Shown one piece after another: positions 8,615-17,081 of a stretch of 64,000 bases of DNA (its first letter is position 1; every line of letters begins with the position of its first letter). The stretch comes from an uncultured Bacteroidales bacterium. Its GTDB lineage: Bacteria > Bacteroidota > Bacteroidia > Bacteroidales > Muribaculaceae. Both the position numbers and the translations under genes were made by a program. The notes below the pieces were generated by a model. It did not search any database and had not been told where the DNA came from. It was given only the letters and a program-made list of their open reading frames with translations. Location of the stretch: NCBI GenBank assembly GCA_902776435.1, contig CACYQB010000007.1, forward strand, positions 124,001 through 188,000, read 5' to 3'.

Positions 8615-9172
8615 TTAACGCAGCGCAAACGCGGTGCCACCCACGCCCACGAGTTGCTGATAAGCCAGCACGCCAGGCTGTGAGAGCTCGACACGGGTAT
8701 AGCTGCCGTCACGGGTGAGGATGTCGACGTGGGTGTCGTCGATAAAGTTGAACAACTTCACCTCTTCGCCGTTGTTCTCTATGGACCAGGAGTTGTCTTC
8801 AGCATCAAAGTTGAAGCGGGTCACCTGCTTGGTCGTCATGTTAGTGATGGTGTAGCCCTGCTCATTGCTTGCGACAAGATACTGGGCATTCTTTCCATCC
8901 ACTACCTGGGTCTTGTTCTGAGCCAATGCGGGATTGGAGCCTGACCAGAATTCAATGCTGTTAAGGATGAGCAAGTCTGCAGCAAAACTCAACTCATAGA
9001 CAGGAAGAATCCACATGGCCACAAACACAAGCTCGTTGACGAACTTGTCGCCCACATTGTCGTTCCAGTTTTTTACCTTATTGAAGAGGGCAAAACTGCC
9101 AATACATGACTGCATCATCATTGACGCAGAAAGAGCCACTACGGTGGCAATGATAAATTGTTTCTTTCTCAT
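8615..9172 (-). CDS. DUF3332-type lipoprotein
   Basis: A 185-residue protein with a lipoprotein signal ending 'SMMMQSC' (lipid Cys at residue 23), so it is anchored in the inner or outer membrane. A second hydrophobic stretch ('ELVFVAMWILPVYELSFAADLLIL') follows near residues 45-75, a typical DUF3332 arrangement. The remainder is a beta-rich domain with 'YTITNMTTKQVTRF'. Function unknown in the family. It is the last gene of the cdsA-mltF-DUF3332 run, 29 bases after the transglycosylase, which suggests an envelope role. Confidence 0.75.
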   Translation of the reverse strand: MRKKQFIIATVVALSASMMMQSCIGSFALFNKVKNWNDNVGDKFVNELVFVAMWILPVYELSFAADLLILNSIEFWSGSNPALAQNKTQVVDGKNAQYLVASNEQGYTITNMTTKQVTRFNFDAEDNSWSIENNGEEVKLFNFIDDTHVDILTRDGSYTRVELSQPGVLAYQQLVGVGGTAFALR

Positions 9173-9201
9173 GACATTTATCTCATTAATTGGTTACACT
9201 A

Positions 9202-10581
9202 TTATTTCTTGTAATTTTTCTTATATAGATCGTAACAGTTGAGCACCTTGACGACATAGTCAACCGGCTCAGTGCCTCGGCAATAACCATTGGAGCAAAC
9301 GGAGTCATTGTAATACTCGGGATCCATCTTCCACAACATCGCCTGCTCCACATTTTCATTCCACACGCGTGGATTGAGTTCATACTTGCGTGCCAAGGCG
9401 ATGGCATCGGTCACATGGCCCGAACCCGCGTTGTAGGCCGCTAGGACAAATTTGATGCGGTCACCAGGTCCCGTCTTGCTGCGCATGATGCCATCCAGTT
9501 CCCGCAAGATCTTGGAAGCTATGCGGATGCTCACCTCCGGGTTGCCAAGTTCGTTTTCCTGCGCGCCAAAGGATTTGGCCGTGCGAGGCATGACCTGCAT
9601 CAGACCACGGGCACCCATCCACGAGGTCGCGTCAGGATTAAAGCCTGATTCAGAATAGGCGATGGCAGCCAAGAGTCGCCAGTCCCACCCGATTTCCTTG
9701 GCATACTGCTTGAAAATGGGATCATAGGGCGAAATGGCGCCTGGAGGAGTGATGGCCAGCGTGTCTACCTTAACCGAGTCGGGTTTGGGACCACGGTTCA
9801 TCTCGAAGTAGTGTTTCAAGGCCTGCTTGGAGTACTCCTGGGCATTGCTGCTTGCGGCCCACAGGTTGATGCTATCGGCCAGCCACTGTTCATGCTTGGA
9901 AACTGCCCATGACGAGCGTTGCTCAAATCCCACCCTCAGCTGGATATTGATGCTGTCATAGTAAGTCAGATTCATCTGGGCAATATCACTATCCACGATG
10001 GTAAAGTCTATTTCACGCCTCGAGACACGCTGTATCAGCTCGGTGGGAAGGGCCTGCTCGCCCTCGACCACATGGATGTTGATTCCGCCGCCCACCTCGT
10101 TATCAAGGTTACGGAGACGCGATTCATACTTGGAGCCCTTCTCGACATACACCTCGCGTCCGATGAGTTGTGTCACATCATGTATCATCCCCACGCCACT
10201 GTGCTGCACCAGCACCTGATGGGTCTCGTTAACGGCGCCACAGTGCAGAACCCGTGACTTATACTCGGCCGTGACAGGAATCTCGCAAGCGAGCACATCG
10301 ACCATCTTTTTGTCGAGCATTTTCAACAGGTCGGGCATGCTGCGCGCCACCTTGAAACGCAGCATGATGCCATGGGAACGCGCAAAGTCACAAATGCGGT
10401 CATAGTCATAGCCCATTGTGTCACCCTTGAGAATAAAGAAACCCGTAGGGCTATAAAGCGTACCCACATTCAGTGTGTCGGGCAGCTGATGCTGCGGCAC
10501 CGCAGGCTGCCTGTTGCCGCCACAAGACAAGGTCAGTGACAGCATGATCACTAAGGTCAGTAAGGGTATGATGCCGCGCAT
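9202..10581 (-). CDS. mltF: MltF-like membrane-bound lytic murein transglycosylase
   Basis: A 459-residue lipoprotein (lipobox 'LTLSC', Cys 20). The N-terminal part, about 35-265, is a periplasmic solute-binding SBP_bac_3 domain ('LNVGTLYSPTGFFIL', 'GYDYDRICDFA'). The C-terminal part, about 290-420, is a goose-lysozyme-like SLT domain with catalytic Glu in 'AYSESGFNP' and the 'GARGLMQVMP' motif. This two-domain order is specific to MltF, which cleaves the MurNAc-GlcNAc bond of peptidoglycan and forms 1,6-anhydroMurNAc ends. It starts 6 bases after cdsA, so the two are cotranscribed. Confidence 0.88.
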   Translation of the reverse strand: MRGIIPLLTLVIMLSLTLSCGGNRQPAVPQHQLPDTLNVGTLYSPTGFFILKGDTMGYDYDRICDFARSHGIMLRFKVARSMPDLLKMLDKKMVDVLACEIPVTAEYKSRVLHCGAVNETHQVLVQHSGVGMIHDVTQLIGREVYVEKGSKYESRLRNLDNEVGGGINIHVVEGEQALPTELIQRVSRREIDFTIVDSDIAQMNLTYYDSINIQLRVGFEQRSSWAVSKHEQWLADSINLWAASSNAQEYSKQALKHYFEMNRGPKPDSVKVDTLAITPPGAISPYDPIFKQYAKEIGWDWRLLAAIAYSESGFNPDATSWMGARGLMQVMPRTAKSFGAQENELGNPEVSIRIASKILRELDGIMRSKTGPGDRIKFVLAAYNAGSGHVTDAIALARKYELNPRVWNENVEQAMLWKMDPEYYNDSVCSNGYCRGTEPVDYVVKVLNCYDLYKKNYKK

Positions 10582-10587
10582 GACACT

Positions 10588-11436
10588 TTACTGGATATTG
10601 GGAACTATAAACAGCAGATAGATGAGTACTGCAGGCGCGACGAGCAGCAGACTATCAATACGGTCCAGAATGCCTCCATGGCCAGGCAGAATATTGCCCG
10701 AGTCCTTCACACCGACAGTGCGCTTGATCAGAGATTCCACCAAATCGCCGAAGGTGGCGAATACCGCCACAATCACACTCATGCCCACCCATGTTGCCAA
10801 GTCCGGCACCTGGAAGAACTCGTCAAACCAGTTGTGGGTAATATAGGCGCCAGCGACACAAGCGATGATGCCGCCGATGACACCCTCCCATGATTTTTTA
10901 GGCGAAATGCGCTCGAACAGCCGGTGGCGACCGAATAGCATGCCGAAGCAATAAGCGCCCGTGTCATAGAGCCAGATGAAGATGAACACGCCCAGCAGCA
11001 ACCGCGGCGCGGTAATACTCATGATACAGTTGAGCATCGAAACGGGTAACGCAATATAACCTAATGCAAAGAATGAACGCTCGAGACTACGGACGGCATT
11101 CTGCTGCGGACGATAAAGCTGCACGATGGTACGTATCAGCAGATAAGAGGCAATGGGCAACAGCCACATGGCGCGGGATTGCACGGTTGTCCCCTCGTAG
11201 TGCATATAGAAGGAGACAAACAGGCCCACACCACCCAGCATGTCGATGATATTCACGAGCCAAGACTGGGGAGCGTCGTCCTTAGCCATCGTCACCATCT
11301 CACCCATTCCCAACACAATCAGGAGAGGAAACACCAGCAGATACATCACTGGCGAATTATCGAGCAGCAGGATGGCTCCGACAATCAGGGCAATGTAGGC
11401 AGCTCCCGAAATGATGCGTTTAATCACATTTATCAT
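10588..11436 (-). CDS. cdsA: Phosphatidate cytidylyltransferase
   Basis: A 282-residue integral membrane enzyme that makes CDP-diacylglycerol from phosphatidate and CTP. It has multiple transmembrane segments and the CdsA signature near the C terminus: 'KRTVGVKDSGNILPGHGG' followed by 'ILDRIDSL'. The frame is open to a TTG at 11460, but the promoter -7 box at 11458-11465 covers that codon, so the ATG at 11436 is the start. First gene of the cdsA-mltF-DUF3332 operon. Confidence 0.93.
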   Translation of the reverse strand: MINVIKRIISGAAYIALIVGAILLLDNSPVMYLLVFPLLIVLGMGEMVTMAKDDAPQSWLVNIIDMLGGVGLFVSFYMHYEGTTVQSRAMWLLPIASYLLIRTIVQLYRPQQNAVRSLERSFFALGYIALPVSMLNCIMSITAPRLLLGVFIFIWLYDTGAYCFGMLFGRHRLFERISPKKSWEGVIGGIIACVAGAYITHNWFDEFFQVPDLATWVGMSVIVAVFATFGDLVESLIKRTVGVKDSGNILPGHGGILDRIDSLLLVAPAVLIYLLFIVPNIQ

Positions 11437-11457
11437 GAGTGTAATCTTTATTGGGTG

Positions 11458-11465
11458 CAAATGTA
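11458..11465 (-). promoter_or_regulatory. cdsA operon promoter
   Basis: TACATTTG on the minus strand with a TTG 20 bases upstream. It decides against the TTG start codon at 11460. Confidence 0.65.
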
Positions 11466-11546
11466 CAATTTTATCATGAATTGAGCAACATCACAACAGC
11501 GTGTTGAGAAAAAAACCGCCCAATGTGGATGCCGCACCTTAAACAG

Positions 11547-11582
11547 GAAACCTCCCCACAGCACACATGGCGGGAAGGTTTC
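11547..11582 (-). terminator. Hairpin after the 49-residue gene
   Basis: On the minus strand GAAACCTTCCC pairs with the later GGGGAGGTTTC across a 14-base loop. It lies 28 bases past the stop of the small ORF. The T-run is weak. Confidence 0.45.
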
Positions 11583-11610
11583 AATTTCCTTGGAGAGGGG
11601 GCGACTCGTC

Positions 11611-11760
11611 TTAATTGACAATCATCGACTCTAAGCCTCTCGGTAACTCGGCGTTAAACTCGTAAGCGCGGGCGAACTGTTTGATGAATTCAATCGTTGA
11701 CCTCTTGGGGCGCTTTACTGTAGTCAGAACGTCATTTTCATTGTTAGTCGAAGTAGTCAT
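11611..11760 (-). CDS. Small basic hypothetical protein
   Basis: A 49-residue ORF beginning MTTSTNNEND and ending 'ELPRGLESMIVN'. The central part 'VKRPKRSTIEFIKQFARAYE' is basic and predicted helical. It has no signal peptide and no recognised domain. It is supported by an ATG, a hairpin terminator after the stop and a protein-like composition unlike the surrounding spacer. A nucleic-acid or ribosome-associated role is only a guess from charge. It is too short for most gene callers. Confidence 0.5.
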   Translation of the reverse strand: MTTSTNNENDVLTTVKRPKRSTIEFIKQFARAYEFNAELPRGLESMIVN

Positions 11761-11873
11761 TTTATGCATAGGCAGTCCATTTTTTATTTGTTACAATTTC
11801 ATAACGCAATGAGACCGCCTAATATTATATCGATAGCGAGTTTTTAGATTTTTTTTCTTTTTCCAACAAAAAA

Positions 11874-11902
11874 GCCTTGCGGCTAACCAATAGCGGCAAG
11901 GC
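11874..11902 (-). terminator. Terminator of the nucleoside phosphorylase gene
   Basis: GCCTTGC and GCTA arms pair with TAGC and GCAAGGC around a short loop, followed on the minus strand by TTTTTT. A standard intrinsic terminator. Confidence 0.8.
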
Positions 11903-11940
11903 TCAGACATAGTTATGAAAAAAAACTACTAATTACCCCT

Positions 11941-12822
11941 TTATTCTGTCAAGCGGTCAAGGACGGTTCTTACCAGGTCCTCGACGGCTGTCTTGTAGTT
12001 CGGATTGACGTCGGTGGCCACACGGTTGGCAATAATGGAGCAAACGGTCATCGCACGATGGCCCAGCATGAGGGCCATACCCTGCAAGGCACTGCTCTCC
12101 ATCTCATAGTTGGTAATGTGACCTCCGTTGTATTCAAATGTCTCAATGCGGCTGTTCAGTTCGGGCTCGGCAAGGTCAAGACGCACACGCCTTCCCTGGG
12201 GGCCATAGAATCCCACTGCCGAAATCGTATAGCCACGCACCATGTCGTCACGGCCGATTCTCTCTACGAGCCAGGGATCGGCATCGACAACGTAGGGCTT
12301 TGCAAACAACTTGTTCCACTTGACGTACTCGCAGAACTTTTGCTCAAAGTCAAGGTCGGCGACCTTGTTGCGGTCAGCATAATAGTTGATGACGCCATCA
12401 AAGCCGATGGCCTTAGAAGCAATCACGGGAGTGCCTACGGGAACGTAGGGCTGCAAGCCGCCAGAGGTGCCGATGCGCACGATGTTAAGGGTGCGGTGCT
12501 CAGGCTTGGGGGTGCGTGTCTCAAAGTCGATATTAGCCAGGCCATCAAGCTCAGTCATCACGATGTCGATGTTGTCAGGGCCGATGCCGTGGGAAATCGC
12601 CATGATGGGCTTGCCGTGATAGGTGCCACCGATGGCGTGAAACTCGCGGCTGGAAGTCTCCCAGTCACGGGTGTCGAAATAGGATGCGATCATGGTCACA
12701 CGGCCAGGGTCGCCACAGACGATGATATTGTCGGTCAGTTGTTCGGGCTTCACATGGATGTGAAACGCTGAGCCATCATCATTGATGATAAACTCTGAAT
12801 CGGGGATTCTGTCTGTATTCAT
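11941..12822 (-). CDS. Nucleoside (uridine-type) phosphorylase
   Basis: A 293-residue cytoplasmic enzyme of the PNP/UDP family that splits nucleosides with phosphate into base and (deoxy)ribose 1-phosphate. Visible motifs are the phosphate-site 'CGDPGRV', the 'VRIGTSGGLQPYVPVGT' block and 'TNYEMESSALQGMALMLGH', which carries the ribose-contacting Met-Glu pair. The exact base preference cannot be told; uridine is likely from the family. The frame is open to a TTG at 12897, but that TTG is the -33 element, so ATG 12822 is the start. Confidence 0.85.
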   Translation of the reverse strand: MNTDRIPDSEFIINDDGSAFHIHVKPEQLTDNIIVCGDPGRVTMIASYFDTRDWETSSREFHAIGGTYHGKPIMAISHGIGPDNIDIVMTELDGLANIDFETRTPKPEHRTLNIVRIGTSGGLQPYVPVGTPVIASKAIGFDGVINYYADRNKVADLDFEQKFCEYVKWNKLFAKPYVVDADPWLVERIGRDDMVRGYTISAVGFYGPQGRRVRLDLAEPELNSRIETFEYNGGHITNYEMESSALQGMALMLGHRAMTVCSIIANRVATDVNPNYKTAVEDLVRTVLDRLTE

Positions 12823-12867
12823 ATCGTTGTGTAATTTAGAACTCGTTTTTGATAATAAAAGAAAATG

Positions 12868-12875
12868 TAAAGGTA
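12868..12875 (-). promoter_or_regulatory. Promoter of nucleoside phosphorylase gene
   Basis: TACCTTTA, a one-base variant of TAnnTTTG, with TTG at 12895-12897 and a 19-base spacer on the minus strand. Confidence 0.5.
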
Positions 12876-12935
12876 CAACATTATTCTGGATTCGCAATGC
12901 AATGTGGCTTAAAAAAGATTAAAACGACACAAAGT

Positions 12936-14054
12936 CTAGAGAATGGCGTACCTGCAGCCGGGAAGCGTAGTGATGACTTTTTTACAATCGAGCTCGACAA
13001 GGGTACTCATGAGTTTATAGACCGGGAGGTGGAGCACCTCGGCAAGCGTATTGAGATGGATCTCGCCCTGGTCACGGATGACATCAACCACAGCCTGCTC
13101 CTCCTGGGTCAAGTCAGGGAAGAGGTTCAGTTGTTGAGGCTCTGGATTGAGGGCCTCCCAGCGCATGGTGGACAAGAGGTCGTCGGCACAGGTGATGAGT
13201 GCCGCCTTATTGGTAGCGATGAGTTTATTGCACCCCATCGAGAATTCATCACCGCAACGGCCTGGGACAGCCATCACGTCGCGGTTGTAACTCATGGCCA
13301 GCGACGCCGTAACCAAGGCGCCGCCCGAGCCTGCCGACTCAACAACCACGGTGCAGTCACTCAACGCGGCCACAATGCGGTTGCGTGCCAGGAAGTTGCT
13401 CTTCTGCACCACGTCCTGACTGGTATAATCGGTCACGAGCATGCCTCCGTGCTTGACAATGGCGATAGCGTCTGAACGGTGCATGGCGGGATAGATGCGG
13501 TTGAGGCCCCGGGGCAAGACCGCCACCGTGGATACACCATGCTTGAGTGCAGCACGATGAGCAGCGATGTCGATGCCATAGGCCAAGCCACTGACCACGA
13601 CCAAATCGGGCAGGCGCTGAGCCAGTTCCCCGATGAGCGTGTCACAGAAGCGGATGCCATATTGCGTCGCATGACGGGTGCCGACAACACTAATGATATG
13701 CTTTCCCTCCAGGTCACACTTACCGAGAGAGTAGAACAAGGCCGGTGCATCGGGTGCCTCCAGCAAGCGGTGCGGATAGCCTTCGTCAGCAAAATAAGTA
13801 ACATTGATGCCATGCTCCCGCACGAAGGCCTCTTCCTTCACGGCCCGTTGCAGACACTCTTGACGGTAGTCATCACCATAGATCTTACTGCGTCCGTGAG
13901 TCAGCGCCCGCAGGTCCTTCTCCTTCATGTCAAAGAACTGCTTCTCGCTGCCCACCACGTCAAGCAGCTTGCGCGCCACGTCCACCCCCATGCCTTGCAG
14001 GTTGGCAAAGGCGATGCGGTACGTCAGTTGGGTATATCCGTTTGTGTCAGCCAT
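12936..14054 (-). CDS. dprA: DNA-processing protein DprA
   Basis: A 372-residue cytoplasmic protein that binds incoming single-stranded DNA and loads RecA during transformation. A short N-terminal HhH-like domain is followed by the Rossmann-like core with 'ISVVGTRHATQYG', 'VVSGLAYGIDIAAHRAAL' and 'AVLPRGLNRIYPAMHR'. A C-terminal winged-helix (DprA_WH) with 'IHLNTLAEVLHLPVYKL' completes the family layout. I start at MADTNGYTQ (14054). The longer frame to 14099 would run deep into the thioesterase gene, whereas this start gives the compact 8-base overlap with its stop. Confidence 0.92.
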   Translation of the reverse strand: MADTNGYTQLTYRIAFANLQGMGVDVARKLLDVVGSEKQFFDMKEKDLRALTHGRSKIYGDDYRQECLQRAVKEEAFVREHGINVTYFADEGYPHRLLEAPDAPALFYSLGKCDLEGKHIISVVGTRHATQYGIRFCDTLIGELAQRLPDLVVVSGLAYGIDIAAHRAALKHGVSTVAVLPRGLNRIYPAMHRSDAIAIVKHGGMLVTDYTSQDVVQKSNFLARNRIVAALSDCTVVVESAGSGGALVTASLAMSYNRDVMAVPGRCGDEFSMGCNKLIATNKAALITCADDLLSTMRWEALNPEPQQLNLFPDLTQEEQAVVDVIRDQGEIHLNTLAEVLHLPVYKLMSTLVELDCKKVITTLPGCRYAIL

Positions 14055-14472
14055 TCTGCCCGAAATATTTGGCCAGACGTGCCGCCAGGTCATCCCCACG
14101 GTTGATGCGTCCGTTCTGCTCCATGCACACGATGGTCACCACCGCACTCACGACAAGCTCGCCACTCCCCTTCTTGAAAATATCCTGATGGAAAATGAAG
14201 CGGGCGCCCTCACGTTCAATCCACAGGGCGCTCAGCATGACGTCGCCACTACGCAGGGGGACGTGATAATCGATGGTCATGCGACGGACCACAGGCACGA
14301 GGCCCTCGCTGGTCAAGCTGCCGAAGGGGATGCCCTCCTGCTTGACAAAGGCGTGCCGCGTGTGTTCCAGATAATGCAGATATATGGCATTGTTGACAAT
14401 GCCCTCGCTGTCGAGTTCATAGTCACGCACGGCAATCTCAAGCGTGAAGAAATATTTGTCCTGATTCATCAT
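14047..14472 (-). CDS. Hotdog-fold acyl-CoA thioesterase, YbgC-like
   Basis: A 141-residue cytoplasmic hotdog enzyme. The 'VRDYELDSEGIVNNAIYLHYLEHTRH' region contains the catalytic-type Asp and the GxVNNxxYxxY pattern of the 4-hydroxybenzoyl-CoA thioesterase/YbgC family, and the length is typical. It would hydrolyse acyl-CoA or acyl-ACP; the substrate is not predictable. First gene of an operon with dprA, which it overlaps by 8 bases. The start may be Met 1 or Met 2, which are adjacent. Confidence 0.82.
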   Translation of the reverse strand: MMNQDKYFFTLEIAVRDYELDSEGIVNNAIYLHYLEHTRHAFVKQEGIPFGSLTSEGLVPVVRRMTIDYHVPLRSGDVMLSALWIEREGARFIFHQDIFKKGSGELVVSAVVTIVCMEQNGRINRGDDLAARLAKYFGQNG

Positions 14473-14494
14473 TGGTCGATGCGGTTTAGGGTGA

Positions 14495-14502
14495 CAAAGG
14501 TA
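14495..14502 (-). promoter_or_regulatory. Promoter of thioesterase-dprA operon
   Basis: TACCTTTG on the minus strand with a TTG 20 bases upstream, 22 bases before the start codon. Confidence 0.65.
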
Positions 14503-14566
14503 ATGAAAAAGCTTTAATCGCCCAAAACCCGCGAGGGCGTCTTTTGCGCTATCCCCCGAAAATGAA

Positions 14567-14603
14567 GCCTGCCCGCGGGCTCTTGTCGAGCGGGCGGGCA
14601 GGC
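14567..14603 (-). terminator. Terminator of rpmB-rpmG-DUF4295 operon
   Basis: GCCTGCCCGC pairs perfectly with GCGGGCAGGC, with a GC-rich loop between. It lies just past the DUF4295 stop and is followed on the minus strand by TTCATTTTC. Confidence 0.7.
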
Positions 14604-14631
14604 AGTGTTATTGTTGATTGGTCTCAGTTGA

Positions 14632-14781
14632 TTACTTCAACCAGTCCTGTACCTTGTCGTTGGGGACCATGCGCTCCTCAAACACGTAAGCGCCAGTCTT
14701 CTCGGAGCGGACCATCTTGATCACCTTGCTCCATGAGCGTCCTTCACCAGTCTGAAGGGTTGCAACTACTTTCTTTGCCAT
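14632..14781 (-). CDS. DUF4295 ribosome-linked small protein
   Basis: A 49-residue basic protein, MAKKVVATLQTGEGRSWSKV..., ending 'VPNDKVQDWLK'. It matches DUF4295, a small Bacteroidetes family that is regularly encoded directly after rpmG, as here (30-base gap). The position and basic composition suggest a ribosome-associated protein; its exact role is not something the sequence shows. Last gene of the rpmB-rpmG operon. Confidence 0.82.
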   Translation of the reverse strand: MAKKVVATLQTGEGRSWSKVIKMVRSEKTGAYVFEERMVPNDKVQDWLK

Positions 14782-14811
14782 AAAATTATATAGTCGATTA
14801 AAGGGTTGTTA

Positions 14812-15000
14812 TTACTTGATCTCCTTGTGAACGGTCATGCGTTTCAGATAAGGATTGTATTTCTTGAGCTCCAAACGCTCGGTGGTGTTCTTGCGGTTCT
14901 TGGTCGTGATGTAACGGCTGATGCCGGGAACGCCAGTGCCCTTCTGCTCGGTGCACTCCAGAATGACTTGCACGCGGTCGCCTTTTGCTTTCTTTGCCAT
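14812..15000 (-). CDS. rpmG: 50S ribosomal protein L33
   Basis: 62 residues, [20 protein letters not shown]..., with the L33 pattern '[23 protein letters not shown]' and 'HKEIK' end. A zinc-less type: only one Cys is present. Component of the large subunit near the E site. Middle gene of the operon, 18 bases after rpmB. Confidence 0.95.
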   Translation of the reverse strand: MAKKAKGDRVQVILECTEQKGTGVPGISRYITTKNRKNTTERLELKKYNPYLKRMTVHKEIK

Positions 15001-15018
15001 AATACTGTTACTCCTTTT

Positions 15019-15276
15019 TTACTTGTTGATAACCTGGATTTCGGTGAGGTGACCCTCCTCGGCAGCCTTCTTGAGCGCTGCGTCGAGACCCATCTTGTTA
15101 ATGTTGCGCAAGCCTGATGCTGATACGGTCAAGCGAATCCACTGTCCCTGCTCGGGCCAGAAGAACTTGCGGTTGAAGACGTTAACGTTAAATTTACGTT
15201 TCGTCCTGCGCTTGGAGTGCGATACGTTGTTGCCCGTGATCGCCTTCTTTCCGGTGATTTGACAAACTTTAGACAT
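15019..15276 (-). CDS. rpmB: 50S ribosomal protein L28
   Basis: 85 residues, [20 protein letters not shown]..., followed by '[12 protein letters not shown]' and '[20 protein letters not shown]'. All are L28 hallmarks and the length is typical. First gene of the rpmB-rpmG-DUF4295 operon. A long leader of about 340 bases separates it from the promoter at 15628. Confidence 0.95.
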   Translation of the reverse strand: MSKVCQITGKKAITGNNVSHSKRRTKRKFNVNVFNRKFFWPEQGQWIRLTVSASGLRNINKMGLDAALKKAAEEGHLTEIQVINK

Positions 15277-15622
15277 AGTTTCTCTAGTTTTGTTTAGTTA
15301 TTGTTCTTGTTTTACATTTTCTCGTTCTGGACTCGCGCTACATGCCTGCCTGCACACAAAAAACACAGGCGCAGCACAATATACCGGGTGTGGACATCCC
15401 AACGTGGAGAGGGCGCTCATCCCCACCGGTGTGAGAAGCCCACCGGCATAAAAGGGTTGAACAACAGTTAGGTGTCTCGCTCGTTTAAATATCGTCCTAC
15501 GCTTGAGTGTCAGGCACTTAGCATCATAGCCTTGACATCGAAGTTTCAACGATCAAGTGTCACACTCTTGACTTGACTAACGCATGAGCATCAATGGTCA
15601 GCAAGACATGTGCCGCGAAATC
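15277..15622 (-). promoter_or_regulatory. Long 5' leader of rpmB operon
   Basis: No convincing gene lies between the promoter at 15628 and rpmB. An 83-residue open frame (15298-15549) has an unlikely Cys/Arg-rich composition and I treat it as untranslated leader. A leader this long before a ribosomal protein operon may hold an attenuator or autoregulatory site. I could not draw a single clear fold for it by eye. Confidence 0.35.
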
Positions 15623-15627
15623 GGCTG

Positions 15628-15635
15628 CAAAGATA
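15628..15635 (-). promoter_or_regulatory. rpmB operon promoter
   Basis: TATCTTTG on the minus strand with TTG 20 bases upstream, an excellent match. Confidence 0.7.
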
Positions 15636-15712
15636 GATACATTTTTTGAACTACACAACACATTTACAACACTTTTTGCCGATTTTTATCCAAATACCCC
15701 TTCCTGAGCCGC

Positions 15713-15748
15713 TAAAAAAATGCGCTCCGCCGGCAGGACGAAGCGCAT
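15713..15748 (-). terminator. Terminator of the secreted dockerin gene
   Basis: ATGCGCT pairs with AGCGCAT across a GC-rich loop, followed by seven T on the minus strand. It lies 37 bases after the stop codon. Confidence 0.85.
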
Positions 15749-15784
15749 GGATGAATCTCCTCGAGTCAGTGCTCGGGCTTGCGG

Positions 15785-16702
15785 TTACTCCCCGCCCAAC
15801 AGCACGTCGATCAGGCGGGTGACGTCGGTGATGGTCAGCATGTGGTCGCCGTTCATGTCGGCCGATCCTCTCACTCCACCTTCCATCAGCAGCGCGTCAA
15901 TCATGTTGGTCACATCATTGATGGCAACCAAGCCATCAGCATTGGCGTCGCCATTGGGCTGGTCGGCTGAGCCATTGAGGTGAACCACGATCAGGGGCAC
16001 ACCCGCATCAGGGCAATAAAGGTTGAGCGTCGCATGATGCGTGCCGCTGGTCAAAGGTGTGTAGCTGATGCGCACGTTACAGGTGTTCACAATACCGCTT
16101 GACTTCACTATCATGGCACGGAAACAGTTATCGCCCTCTATCGTCACATCATAATTGCCCAGAAGAAGGCCATCAAGCCCAACTAAGTCCACCATCGCGC
16201 CTCTATCTACAGGGAGATTGGGATCGGTCGGCACTTCAACGTCAGCAAAGTAGGCAATCTCGACGGATGAGTCGGTCCCGCCCACACTGGCTGCATAATA
16301 ACGCTGATTGTTGTAACCATAAATCGTACTCTGCATTAGAGGATCGGCAGTAATCGGTATCACGAGGTCATCAGCATTGCCGCTGGTCAATACCAGGTTG
16401 GCACTACCCGACCACTTGGACGTGGGGCTATACTTCACCGTCACGGAAACACCGCTAGCCGCTTTCTCGGGTGTGATGGTCTTGGGATTCACATCATATT
16501 GGCTGGCATATCGGCCATCGATGGCAAGAGTGATGTTATCCTGGAGGTCTGTGCCTGTTACCCTAACCGTCTTGGACACGGGGTAGCCCACATTCACCTG
16601 TCCGAAATCCAAGGCATCGACATTGGCTTCAATAACAGGGTTAGCCCATGCAAACAGGCCGGCGAGCATCATCGTCAATAAAAGTAAAAAGCTTTTTTTC
16701 AT
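15785..16702 (-). CDS. Secreted protein with C-terminal dockerin-like repeats
   Basis: About 305 residues with a signal peptide (MKKSFLLLLTMMLAGLFAWA). The first domain, about 25-115, has the beta pattern 'LDFGQVNVGYPVSKTVRVTG' seen in ASH/HYDIN-type or choice-of-anchor Ig-like folds. A second beta domain follows to about residue 235. The C terminus is a dockerin type I-like pair, 'GDANADGLVAINDVTNMIDAL' in the first half and 'DMNGDHMLTITDVTRLIDVL' in the second. Likely surface or periplasmic; function unknown. A Met four residues earlier (16714) is possible, but MKK is a more usual signal start. -7 box TATATTTG at 16793-16800 on the minus strand; strong terminator downstream. Confidence 0.75.
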   Translation of the reverse strand: MKKSFLLLLTMMLAGLFAWANPVIEANVDALDFGQVNVGYPVSKTVRVTGTDLQDNITLAIDGRYASQYDVNPKTITPEKAASGVSVTVKYSPTSKWSGSANLVLTSGNADDLVIPITADPLMQSTIYGYNNQRYYAASVGGTDSSVEIAYFADVEVPTDPNLPVDRGAMVDLVGLDGLLLGNYDVTIEGDNCFRAMIVKSSGIVNTCNVRISYTPLTSGTHHATLNLYCPDAGVPLIVVHLNGSADQPNGDANADGLVAINDVTNMIDALLMEGGVRGSADMNGDHMLTITDVTRLIDVLLGGE

Positions 16703-16792
16703 AATTGTAAACATTAAATATTAATAGCCCCGCCTTACCGAATAACCGTTTACGGAGCGGGTACCCATGAATCAATCGTTGACTTCTCGATG

Positions 16793-16800
16793 CAAATATA
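16793..16800 (-). promoter_or_regulatory. Putative -7 box for the dockerin gene
   Basis: TATATTTG on the minus strand, about 90 bases upstream of the start; no clear TTG -33. Confidence 0.45.
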
Positions 16801-17067
16801 ACATTATTCCTCAATAACATGACATGATTGGGACAAAAATTTACACAAATGCCCGTTTTAGTAAATAATGGTGTCAAAAAAATTTACAATTCATCTCCTT
16901 TCAGCAGTTTCATGAAGACTATGGCCCTTCAGTCTGTCCATGCGCCCTAAGCCAACTATGCGGCCTTCAAAACCTTAAGAGATACATCAAAAAAGTTATT
17001 TACAGAATGAAATAAATTTTTTTTTGAAAATTTTATCATTTTGTTTTGTAAATTCAAAAAATGTGTT

Positions 17068-17075
17068 TACCTTTG
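17068..17075 (+). promoter_or_regulatory. Promoter of sRNA candidate
   Basis: TTG at 17046-17048, 19-base spacer, then TACCTTTG. It points rightwards with no ORF behind it. Confidence 0.65.
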
Positions 17076-17081
17076 TGCACT

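Noticed and set aside
12058-12771. Long plus-strand ORF opposite the nucleoside phosphorylase
   Set aside because: Shadow of the real gene on the other strand caused by its codon pattern; no recognisable protein.
15298-15549. 83-residue minus-strand ORF upstream of rpmB
   Set aside because: Composition is Cys/Arg-rich and unlike the neighbours; it lies in the leader between the rpmB promoter and gene.
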